A stretch of 64,000 nt of DNA from Trissonchulus latispiculum. Its lineage: Eukaryota; Nematoda; Enoplea; Enoplida; Ironidae. The stretch lies in NCBI GenBank assembly GCA_030248195.1, contig JASAND010004132.1:54741-118740 (forward strand), read 5' to 3'. Shown here one piece after another: positions 56,101-64,000 of the stretch. Position numbers and translations under genes: made by a program. Position 1 is the stretch's first letter; each line of letters opens with the position of its first letter. Below the pieces are notes generated by a model that ran no database searches, had not been told where the DNA came from, and saw only the letters and a list, made by a program, of their open reading frames with translations.

Positions 56101-59100
56101 TGCTAAAATTTATGCACATTGAAGATTTAGCTTTCGTGATCAAATAGATCTGGTTCCGCGGCATATTTTTGCACTTACAACCTTTTCAACCAAAGTGTAC
56201 CCTATTTTCGGTTTTCCAAGATTTCCGGATTTTAAATATTTTAATGCTCACGATATGGTTTTAAAAGCACATCACAACCTGAACACGTTTATAATACAAT
56301 CATTTCCCAAAGAACACTACAGATTCCCAAATTCAAGAAAACAAGATTTTTCCGGATTTAAATGTTTTCCATTAGCAACAGTTAGTTAAGGGCCTATGGG
56401 TCTTGTCCATACGTGTGCTTGGGGGGGGGTTGGGGTGGGTTTCACCAACCCAGACCTGAGCTCACCCCCCAGAGGGGTCCCTCACCCCCCCCTGAATCCG
56501 TTTTTTCCCGGTAAAAAACCGGAAAAATCCGTTTTTTCGGCGGCCTGGGGCCGCCCTTCACCCCCCCCCCCCCCCAGAACTTCCCCTCCTGCACATGTCT
56601 GGTCTTGTCTCGAAAGGTATTGACGAGCTGAACAACCTTTATAATACAACCACATTCCAGAAATGCGCCCTGTTCTCGGAATTCACAAAAACTTCCATTT
56701 ATGAATAGTGAACTCGAGAAGTTGGTACTTTTTCAGGTATTGGCTCCAGCTCATAATTACCTTTTAAGTAAAACCCTATCATTCGAATGCAAGTGCAAAA
56801 ATATGCACCTGGATGGTACAGCTCTATTCGAACACAAAATTTTGAATGTGGTAAAATTTTGGAAAAATATGTAGGTTGTTCTAAATCTCCAGTTTAGGAC
56901 GATTCTAAAAATATATATTGTTGGGGTTTGCTCTGAAGTCATATTTCGCAACAAACGACACCGAATTTTGCACACACAATTTTGGTCGTAGAATAGCATA
57001 TACAAAAGTGCGTGCGGTCAAGAGTACATAATACCAAGAGTACATAATAACTAAAGAGTGTGACAAGCGTCACACTCTTAGTTATTAAGGCCGGGGACAT
57101 CATCAGCACGATGACGGCGGCTGTGTGACGATTCCCCCAAATTTAATGAGGCTGAATTGAAAGGTCATTTGTCAACTGTCTCTTAACTCAGCAGGGTGAC
57201 TCGTGTTAAAATAGAAATCTATTGAATTCTGCTACAGTATAGTGGCTGAACCTATTCCATTGCTCCCAAGTGAAGATTTTAAAGAAAATTGTAAGTTAGA
57301 ATTAGTTTTTTTAAAAACTTGTAAAACTAAAATTTGTTATCAATTGATATTTTAAAAGTCTGATGAAAACTTAAGCATTATGTAATAAATTCAGACTGGG
57401 AAATCGTTTAATTTCAAAATGTTTAAATAAAATCATATTGTTTAAGATAAAATAGTAGCAAGTAGATATTTTGAAATTCAAAATGAAGTTATATTTGCTT
57501 TATGCACAAATTGAAATATTGTCTGATAAAATAGTGGGATACCTAAAAAACGTCAATCAATTCAATCCTAAAACAAAAATTTATAATATTGCAATAATGG
57601 TCAATCATTTTTAACGTAAGTTTCAGTTGACAACTAGTTAAGAAAATTTAAACATCTTTAATGAATTGAAGCAAAAGTATAACGACTAATAACTCGTATT
57701 TCCATATTTGCATGTAGTTCATAACGAACTCTCAGTTTTCTTTCCTTTTCACCCCTCTTTCTTCTTTCCAACTGTCCCTCATGTTTAATCTTAAGTGACC
57801 ATTAAATTTGACATATAACTGTCAACATTTTGACAGCGGCATGCCCTTTTTGGGGGAATCGTCACACAATCGTTGACGGCTGACCCCCTACACAAATTAG
57901 ACCCCAGTGACCCCTCCCACAAATGAGTACCTGGTACACATTTGTGTATGCTCACTCGCTTGTATGTTTATGTGTTGAAGCTCAAAAGTGGCCAGTTGCT
58001 GATAGAACATTTTAGGCTTCAACACATAAACATGCGAGTGATGGTACACAAATGTGTACCAGGTACTCATTTGTGGGAGGGGTCATTGGGGTCTACATTG
58101 TGTAGGGGGTCAGCCGTTATCGTGCAGATGATGTCCCCGTCCTTAATAACTAAGAGAGTGGCGCTTGTCACACTCTTAGTTATTATGCACTCTTGACAAT
58201 ACATAAGAGTGTGACAGCTGGAAGTTTCTCTGTTATCAGCTGCAGGTACATGCTCTGCACGCTAACGGCTGCCCCCCCACAAACGTGTATGTTCACTTCA
58301 AACAAATTTGGCCGCTACGCTTGCATGCTGAAGCTCGAAAACACAACTACTCAGTTGGTTCAATGTGCGTCTGTTGCGAGCTTTAACACGCAAAGATAGC
58401 GTTCTAATTTCTTTGAAGTGAGCGTACATATTTGTGGGGGGGGTCAGCCGTTAGCGAACATGTACCTGCAGCTGATAACAGAGAGCTTGCCAGCTGTCAC
58501 ACTCTTATCTATTATGTACTCTTGGTGCGGTGGATGTTGCAAACTTTCCTCTTCTGAGCAAACGTACTTGGGCAATAAATTTCCTTCTAATTTCAGACAA
58601 CGTTACTATTAGTTGAGAACTCTCAGTAGTCAGCGGTGCTAAATTTAAAAAGAGGAACAGACTGAGATTAGAGAGCAATTCCATTTGACTCTTTTTGCAT
58701 ATACATTTAAGAAATTTATTTATGCAAAGAGAGAACATAAAACAAAAACATAAACAAAAGAAAATTCAACATTTGAACCAACTTCAGGAATGATTGAAAA
58801 TTTCTTCGAAAAAGTTTTGCAAGTTTGTAAAAAATTGGTACAAATTTTCAAAAGTTTCCTCATTTGCCGGATCGGCGATCCGGAAAAATCAAGCCGACCC
58901 GATCCGGCCGATCCGATCCGAAAATTTGTCGATCCGATCCGATCCGATCCGATCCGCCGATCCGATCCCCATCAACTGCAAGCAACAAATTTACCGATCT
59001 GACTGAACCTAAGTAACTTTCAACAAATAAATAATATTAATGCAACTGAGCCAGCTGGCAGTTTTTCTGCATTTTGTTTGGGTCTATATATTTCTTTAAA

Positions 59101-61930
59101 GATTAAAATGGTCGGATTAAACGGATTAAAAAGTCAGTCAGATTAAAACATTAACGGCTGTTTCTTTAATATAGGATTAAATAGATTAAACGGATTAAAA
59201 TTAACTCGTTTAATCTGGCCATTTTTATTCCTCAGATTCAACTAGTTACTTTTAAATCCGTTTAATCCGCCATTACAGAAACAGCGATTAAAACTTTTAC
59301 TCCGCCAACTTTTAATCAGTTTAATCTGTAGCTGCACGAGGATTAAAAACTAGTTGAAAATATACAGAGGATGGATTAAATGGGTTTAAGGTTGTGATTC
59401 CCTATGGTCACATAAAGTTTGCACCATTATTACTCATTCATTACTTGGAGTTGAGAAGCCATTCTTATCAGAGATGAAACCGGGTCACTATTTGCTGACC
59501 CGGTGACCCGGTCGACCCCTGACCCGGTGACCCGGTATTTTTGAAAATTCAGGTTTAAGCTTGGAAAAATTAAAAATATTTATATTAGGATGGGTTGAGT
59601 GGTTTTTTACTTTATTTGGACATTTTTGGCGTCTAAAATAGAAAGTTTTTGCAAAATTTTTGCTTTCTTAAAGTAACATTGGAAAGTAAATATTGTATGT
59701 ATATATGTAATCCGAAAAAATCAAAACTGATTTGCACAATTTCACCCTCAATGTGACCTGAAGAAACTTACATAGCTTCTTAAAGCAAACAAATTCGAAC
59801 AAAACATTTCGCCAAAGTCATCACATCATCTAATTTTAATCGTAGAGCTTAACATTAGAACTTTTGTGTTTTATCATTATATATTTTAGTAAAATATTTT
59901 ATTTAGCTGTATGGCTGAGGTTTCACTCAGTGGAGATTCTTTGAAAATATTGCTGTTCATGGCTGGGATTAGAAAATATGTTCTATAAATAAAATCAATC
60001 ACAACTCTATTAGTTCCTGGAGATAGTAAGCCATAACAATTAGAAAAATGCAAAGCAAAACTCAGCATCTGTAGATCTTGTTTTGCTGAGATTTTCCTTC
60101 TTGCCGAGATTTGAAACACACAGTTTGACCCCCTCCCTCCAAAAAATCACTTACAGTGGATGGACCATGGAGAATTTTAGATTTTAAAATAAAGATTTCA
60201 GATTCTAAGGGCACAAGTAATAATTTTATTTTCTAGTTAAGATTCAACGGAATCATTGTAGTGTCAAACCGAGTTCTAAGCTTGACAGGACATTCCAAAT
60301 ATTATGAGGACACTACAGGGACAGGCATTTAATAAAACTACACGATTAAGTTAAGAATATTTTTATTGCTAGTTTTTGAGTAATTATGGAAGTTTTCAAT
60401 TGGTAAAAACTGGAAAAAAACTCTAAAAAATATGCTATAACAGCAAAACATTCCTCCAATTAAAAATACCGGGTCAAGACCGGGTCAGAGCTCTTGACCC
60501 GGTGACCCGGTGACCCGGTGACCCGGTCCATAGAGTGACCCGAACTGACCCGGTGACCCTGTGACCCGGTTTCATCTCTGATTCTTACATCAAAATGTAG
60601 CTTGGCATTTTCTCGTTTTAATGCATGCCACGCAACTAATGTTGCTTTTCTAAAATATTTTTAACACATTTTAGAAGAAGTATAATTTTCCAGAAAGTTT
60701 GCAGACTCAAGTAAATTTTTTCGCGAGACATCGATTATATCATTCGATACCTCCATCAAGTAGCTGGGGTCAATTTTTTATTTATTGTGAAATGGCTCTT
60801 CGTTAAAGAGAAATAAGCTGAAATGTGTGCGTAACCTGTATTTTGCCTACTTTTTCTAAATTTGTCAAGCGATTACTTTAGCTATAAAGCAGCAGCCGGG
60901 GCAACTAAAAAACCGTCCCTGGGTATATTTGTGCAGAACACATTTGTTCAGTAGCGGCCCTCCAGCTTGCTTGTGAATGCTCCACAATCTTTGGAAAAAA
61001 TTGGTCATGTTTTTGCAAAAACTACATTTTTTATGATAGCAGCCTTCAGGACAGCAGTTGGAAAACGATCATGCGTCGGTTAATTTGTCCCTGTGAGACC
61101 TTCAGATCGCCGCTCTTAGTAGTAGATCGACGATCAACGCGTAGTTCAAGAAATATTGGATTATTTGATTTCTGCAAAAATGACAAGTTTTCGACACCAA
61201 AACAAGAAAATCAGCTATATCTCACGGTATAGAAAAGCTATAAACTTGCTTTAAAAAGCAAAAATGTGAAGCTCAATGAGATCTTTCGAATGAATATAGT
61301 CATAACTGTATAGCAACTGCCAGACGTTCAGAAATTAGGAAAACCACTGTGGCCGGAAATCTCGAATTTTTGAATCGGGATTGCGCGGAGGGTGTTAGAA
61401 CGCTAAAAGAACTTATTTCGGAAAGTTTCATCAAATTTCATCTTGGTTTACGCCGCCAAATAACAATGTGTGCCCAAAAGGAATCACCACCTTAAATTAT
61501 TCTTGAAAGGAACAGTGATTAAGCAGGTCGGATTAAAATTAAATCTTCCATTTTAATCCGACGTGAGAATAAAGAAGCAGGATTAAATTGAAACTTTTAA
61601 TCCCAGGTACATTAAAGAAACCGTTTAATCCGTTTAATCCAAGGTGCTGTTTCTTTAATCCGGATTAATTTTAATCTAATCTGTTTAATGTTTAAAGAAA
61701 TTTGGCCTTTCACAAATAATTATTCAAAAATGTACCTGTCCCAGATAAGAAAAGTCGTTCGTCAGAAACATCTTGCGAACCAGTAAAAACTTTATTTTGC
61801 ATTGACTGATTTTTGATTGAGTCAAAATCATCAACAAGTTCTAATGTTACTCTGTTTTAGTTTTCGAAAAATTAAATGGGAAGCTAGAAAATTGGCTGAA
61901 CACAGCAATCGTTTAATCGATGCCGGAAAC
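49417..61930 (+). CDS. SK-type small-conductance Ca2+-activated K+ channel (KCNN family)
   Basis: Eight exons join in phase: 49417-50191, 50329-50424, 50687-50960, 51418-51574, 51971-52124, 52622-52732, 52873-52994 and 61861-61930. After a polar N-terminus of about 215 residues come S1 ([19 protein letters not shown]), S2, S3 after [14 protein letters not shown]4 ([18 protein letters not shown]), S5, the pore with selectivity filter [12 protein letters not shown]6 running into [12 protein letters not shown], and the calmodulin-binding domain ([41 protein letters not shown]). SK channels are voltage-independent, gated by calcium through constitutively bound calmodulin, and shape afterhyperpolarisation in nerve and muscle. 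The start is uncertain: ATG 49448 is first after a likely acceptor at 49416; ATG 49400 is alternative. The distal C-terminus lies beyond exon 8, not found in the window. Confidence 0.95.
50329..50424 (+). CDS. SK channel exon 2 (S2)
   Basis: ATTTTCAG acceptor, GAG|GTATTC donor, 32 codons, phase 0 at both ends. It encodes the hydrophobic S2 helix ending SYHACEVE. Too short for a free-standing open frame. Confidence 0.92.
50687..50960 (+). CDS. SK channel exon 3 (S3-S4)
   Basis: TTTCAG acceptor, CAAG|GTAGTT donor, enters phase 0 and leaves phase 1. Contains [12 protein letters not shown] and the [18 protein letters not shown] segment with few S4 positive charges, as in SK channels. Confidence 0.95.
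51418..51574 (+). CDS. SK channel exon 4 (S5)
   Basis: TTTTCAG acceptor, GAAAG|GTACTA donor, phase 1 to phase 2. Encodes [11 protein letters not shown] and the S5 helix ending VTQCER, typical of the family. Confidence 0.95.
51971..52124 (+). CDS. SK channel exon 5 (pore)
   Basis: CTATTTTTAG acceptor, GTG|GTAGGT donor. Carries the pore helix and K+ selectivity filter GYGD followed by IVPHTYCGR, diagnostic of SK channels. Confidence 0.97.
52622..52732 (+). CDS. SK channel exon 6 (S6 and linker)
   Basis: TTTCAG acceptor, 37 codons, phase 0 to 0. Encodes S6 and [12 protein letters not shown], the start of the calmodulin-binding region. The donor AAA|GTTTGA is weak, but the phase match to exon 7 (ITK then RNEIAARV) fixes it. 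Confidence 0.9.
52873..52994 (+). CDS. SK channel exon 7 (calmodulin-binding domain, first half)
   Basis: TTTTTAG acceptor, ACTAG|GTAAAT donor, phase 0 to 2. Encodes [12 protein letters not shown] and [10 protein letters not shown]. Missed by simple open-frame searches because it is short. Confidence 0.93.
53031..54467. repeat. Foldback element with AAGAGTGTG ends
   Basis: Left arm from CAAGAGTACATAATCTAAGA (53031) through a C run and GCAAATCAGACC. The right arm is its reverse complement ending at TACTCTTG (54467). Shared blocks include GCCACTAGGCA, ATGCTCTGC and GCAAATCAGACC. A TTAA element (53235-54257) is inserted in its middle. Confidence 0.75.
53235..54257. mobile_element. TTAA-flanked element nested in a foldback
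   Basis: TTAAGGTGGTGGTATCC at the left and AAACCAGCACCTTAA at the right are imperfect inverted ends with TTAA at both borders. Related to 44171-45131. It has 1023 bp and no transposase. Confidence 0.65.
54762..55688. mobile_element. TTAA-flanked element with GGGGGCGCTTGC ends
   Basis: TTAAGGGGGCGCTTGCATTA at 54762 is mirrored at 55688 (TAATGCAAGCGCCCCCTTAA). The 20-bp perfect inverted ends include TTAA. 927 bp with no transposase. Confidence 0.78.
57019..58196. repeat. Foldback element, copy 1 of the AAGAGTGTG family
   Basis: Arms 57019-57125 and about 58085-58196 are inverted (TCAAGAGTACATAAT, TAACTAAGAGTGTGAC, GGGGACATCATC). A second inner inverted pair (AATGAGTACCTGGTACACAT) flanks about 57920-58070, and an inner GGGGGAATCGTCACAC pair spans 57120-57870. 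Likely layered insertions or self-templated foldbacks. Confidence 0.65.
58200..58525. repeat. Foldback element, copy 2 of the AAGAGTGTG family
   Basis: TACATAAGAGTGTGACAGCT at the left and AGCTGTCACACTCTTATCTA at the right, with inner blocks CTGTTATCAGCTGCAGGTAC and GCTAACGGCTG mirrored. 326 bp, nearly a perfect hairpin. Confidence 0.7.
59386..61495. mobile_element. TTAA-flanked element interrupted by a hAT-like element
   Basis: TTAAGGTTGTGATTCC at 59386 is mirrored by GGAATCACCACCTTAA ending at 61495. Parts of 60900-61450 are inverted relatives of 9240-9720. The hAT-like element 59469-60580 lies inside. Confidence 0.65.
59469..60580. mobile_element. hAT-like non-autonomous element with GACCCGG arrays
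   Basis: Ends CAGAGATGAAACCGGGTCAC and GTGACCCGGTTTCATCTCTG are perfect 20-bp inverted repeats. They are flanked by ATTCTTAT and ATTCTTAC, an 8-bp duplication with one difference. Subterminal tandem GACCCGGT copies sit at both ends (59495-59535, 60465-60570), as expected for transposase-binding sites. 1112 bp with no transposase. Confidence 0.85.
61861..61930 (+). CDS. SK channel exon 8 (calmodulin-binding domain, second half)
   Basis: TCTGTTTTAG acceptor, AAC|GTAAGT donor, 70 bp. Its first base completes the phase-2 codon from exon 7. It encodes [19 protein letters not shown], matching the SK pattern RxxKxEQRKLxDxxNxLxD. It lies 8.87 kb from exon 7. Confidence 0.88.
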
Positions 61931-62283
61931 GTAAGTTTTGAATTGAATCTTCCCATTGTTAACCAATTTAGTTCATGATTCAGAAGAGCTCTTTTGGGCA
62001 GAATTCCGCAGGCTATGATGCAATCCTCCCCTCCCTCCCCAAACAAGAAAGAAACCATAGGAAGGAGCATTTGATAAAGGATTGATCTGATACGTCACAT
62101 GCTATTTCATAACGGTTAATAATTCACCTGCTATTTGGCGGATAGTCCCAGTCCAGATGCTGTAACAGTTAGAAGCGGGATTTTTTGGTTTTCGGATTTG
62201 CGTCAACTTTGCCTCCCACTCAATTTAAGCTGCGTTTTTTGCGATATTTTGCTGGAATTTTGTCATAGAATTGTTTCACACTG
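61931..62283. other. Intron flank after SK exon 8
   Basis: No gene. 62160-62240 contains GGATTTTTTGGTTTTCGGATTTGCGTCAAC-type sequence that recurs directly at about 63583-63620. Confidence 0.4.
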
Positions 62284-63098
62284 GTTTGCACCAAATGTGA
62301 TTAGCAAATGGTTAGCGAATTTCCTGCTAAGCAATTGCTTAGCAAGTGCTTAATCCCAAACTCATTTGCACCAAATCAAGTTAACCAACTGCTAAGCAGA
62401 TGCTAATCAACTGCTCAAGAAGTAAATATTTAATCCTATTCTGGAGGAGGATTAACTGCGAAATTCCAGCTAATTTTTCGAAACTATTACTATCTCCAGT
62501 CAAACCTAATGGTAAAAATGTTTAATAGATACCCAGAAATTTCCCATGTTGCTGCTTAATAGCAAGAAACCAAATTAAAAAGTTCGCTAAACAGTTTTCA
62601 AAATTTTACAAGATGAAAGCATTTTAAGATTCTTAAATATTTGGAAGTATTCGACACTTTTAGTTTTATATACTACAGCTAACACAACAGCAGTACTCAT
62701 CCCAGATAGAGGCATGTATAATTCAACCAATTCAATTCATAAAATGCTTTTTGCAGCAAATTTACAGACTGGTGATTTTCCTATATTTCCTGAGAAAAAG
62801 TTAAGCAAGTGATTAGCAGATGCGACAGTTTCTTGCAATCACATGATAATGTCATAAAATTCCAGTAGCTGATTGGTTCAAATACAAAAATTCAGTATTT
62901 TCATTGGCCATTTCTACGCAATGCTAACCATTTGCGAAGCATCTGCTAAACTGATGATCTGTTAATCAATTGCTAATCAGATATGGTGCAAAGGAGTTGT
63001 TACTAAGCAAATGCTCAAGATTAGCACTTGTTTAGCTGATCATTTGGTCTTTGGATTAGCAAATGCTTAGCAAATAGTTAATCACATTTGGTGCAAAC
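62284..63098. repeat. Inverted-repeat element with GTTTGCACCAAA ends
   Basis: GTTTGCACCAAATGTGATTA at the left is mirrored by TAATCACATTTGGTGCAAAC at the right, perfect over 20 bp. The subterminal zones are arrays of short words such as TTAGCAAATG and GCTTAGCA in both orientations. 815 bp with no transposase. Confidence 0.8.
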
Positions 63099-64000
63099 GG
63101 CCGTTAGCGTTTTTTGTACGAAAATTGCTTTATTCATGAAAATTTCGATAATTTCTTTAGTGTAACATGATCTTAATCGCATGAAAGACTATCTAGAAAC
63201 TTGACGCTGTCTAACAGCAATGCACGATTACAAGACAGATATATACCTATAGATGTGTCCAGTCCAATCAATATACACGACATGGGGTCTGAGGGGAGGA
63301 CCCCCTTCAGAAGCTGAAGATGTTTTGTAATTGCAGAAACATCCGTAATGGAAATAATTAAAATTTGGCATCTGATTTGTTGCATCTACGCATATCGTGA
63401 TTCGTGACTAATTTTCGATATTATTGACACAAATCAATATTCCGATGTTTCATTCAATGTTATATAAAACATAGATTAAACATAAATTCTGTTTCGAAAA
63501 CTCTGATAACCACTGACTGTTCCCTGAAAAGATTATTGGAAATGAGTAGCGGGAGCAGGGGGTCTGGGAGGAGGGCGGAGCCCAGGGTTTTTTTTGGTTT
63601 TCGGATTTGCGTCAACCTTGCGTCCCGCTAAATTTAAGTTGCGTCCCGGTAAGAAGTTTTGCGTCCAAGCAGAATTCTTGTTTTAGCGTGTTTTTAGTGC
63701 AAAATGCCCCCCAGAAGTTGAAGAATTTTTTTGAAATTACAAAACAATCCGTAGTGGAATTGTTTTAAAAGATTTTATTTGGCATCTGTTGCATGTAACG
63801 AATGCTAACGAGTAATTTTCGATATTATTGACACACAGACTATTCCGATATTTCAATGTTAGTTAAACTAATTAAAGTATTAAAAATTTATGAAACATTT
63901 AGGAATATCATTAAGAAAAAAGGTAGTAAATATTAAAACACACATTCGGTTTAGAAACTGTGAGATCTACTGATCCTTGATACCAATATTGCAAATGAGT
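63099..64000 (+). repeat. Directly repeated units at the window end
   Basis: 63300-63460 (AGAAGCTGAAGA..., ATCCGTAATGGAA, TTTGGCATCTG, TTTTCGATATTATTGACACA, TTCCGAT) recurs directly at 63713-63860. The spacing of about 410 bp suggests tandem partial copies of one repeat. No gene is supported; the unit may continue past the window. Confidence 0.65.

Larger units (their letters stand above)
54565..58977. repeat. Element bounded by GGATCGGATCC arrays
   Basis: A GATCGGATCGGATCGGC start (about 54565-54730) and the mirrored GCCGATCCGATCC end (about 58866-58977) are dense arrays of the CCGATCC motif. GGCAAATGGCCGG-type phrases lie at the inner side of each. The outer bases TGATGTGGATCGG and TGATGGGGATCGG (reverse complement) match. 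I could not define a target duplication. Several other elements lie inside. Confidence 0.5.
59090..61705. repeat. Outer element with GGATTAAA arrays
   Basis: TTTCTTTAAAGATTAAA near 59090 is mirrored by TTTAATGTTTAAAGAAA near 61705. Both arms (59090-59385, 61496-61705) are arrays of GGATTAAA/TTTAATCC, with GGCTGTTTCTTTAAT in each. Interrupted by the TTAA element 59386-61495. Confidence 0.6.
52995..61860 (+). other. 8.9-kb transposon-filled intron of the SK channel
   Basis: GTAAAT...TTTTAG intron. It carries at least eight inverted-repeat units listed separately. The stretches between them (about 55690-57018 and 58526-58860) hold no supported genes, apart from a C/G-homopolymer block at about 56420-56580. 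Confidence 0.85.

Noticed and set aside
62284..63098. Array of short repeated words as a CRISPR
   Set aside because: Words occur in both orientations with irregular spacing within an inverted-repeat element in a eukaryotic genome.

Overview
The window reads as an AT-rich, repeat-dense chromosomal segment of a nematode, or a very close relative. The evidence is a two-domain nematode-type cuticle collagen gene, metazoan multi-exon genes with short GT-AG exons, and long introns full of DNA transposons. One gene carries an AT-AC (U12-type) intron. Caenorhabditis has lost that intron class, so an early-branching lineage such as the Dorylaimia/Enoplia side is more likely (inference).

Four host or element gene blocks are supported. 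(1) The last three coding exons of an FKBP12-type prolyl isomerase lie on + at 7398-11470. Its last intron (10564-11415) is a textbook AT-AC minor-spliceosome intron. (2) A single-exon cuticle collagen lies on - at 19766-20830. (3) A complete, young 18,968-bp Ty3/Gypsy-class LTR retroelement lies on - at 23410-42377. It sits inside a hAT-like DNA transposon (21340-42636), which in turn sits inside a dispersed repeat whose uninterrupted sister copy is at 47790-48070. (4) An SK-type (KCNN) small-conductance calcium-activated potassium channel lies on + with eight recognised exons at 49417-61930. Its calmodulin-binding domain is split by an 8.9-kb intron packed with nested mobile elements.

The LTR element is the most unusual object. 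In its own direction it reads: LTR; gag capsid; a CCHC zinc knuckle; a class-I-fusion-protein-like envelope (leader, RPKR cleavage site, fusion-peptide-like stretch, C-terminal membrane anchor); a first retropepsin (DTGS); a second retropepsin (DTGA); reverse transcriptase (YIDD); RNase H; integrase (HHCC, D-D-35-E, GPY); and an OTU-type cysteine protease domain. Three tandem paralogous small genes follow, where env normally sits. All three share one invariant spacing, CX2C-X8-HG...CX4C-X13-W, with exactly 46 residues between the cysteine pairs. The gag-env-pol order, the doubled protease, the OTU module and the gene triplet together do not match any retroelement architecture I know. By eye the two LTRs differ at about 11 of 1698 positions, so insertion is recent. 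The pol reading is nevertheless interrupted by single-nucleotide frame changes.

Most remaining DNA is non-autonomous transposons: foldback elements, TTAA-flanked elements, and hAT-like elements with 8-bp target duplications and arrays of a short subterminal motif (CCGG, GACCCGG, GGGTACCC). A recurrent family is rich in C/G homopolymers. I saw no tRNA, rRNA or CRISPR array.
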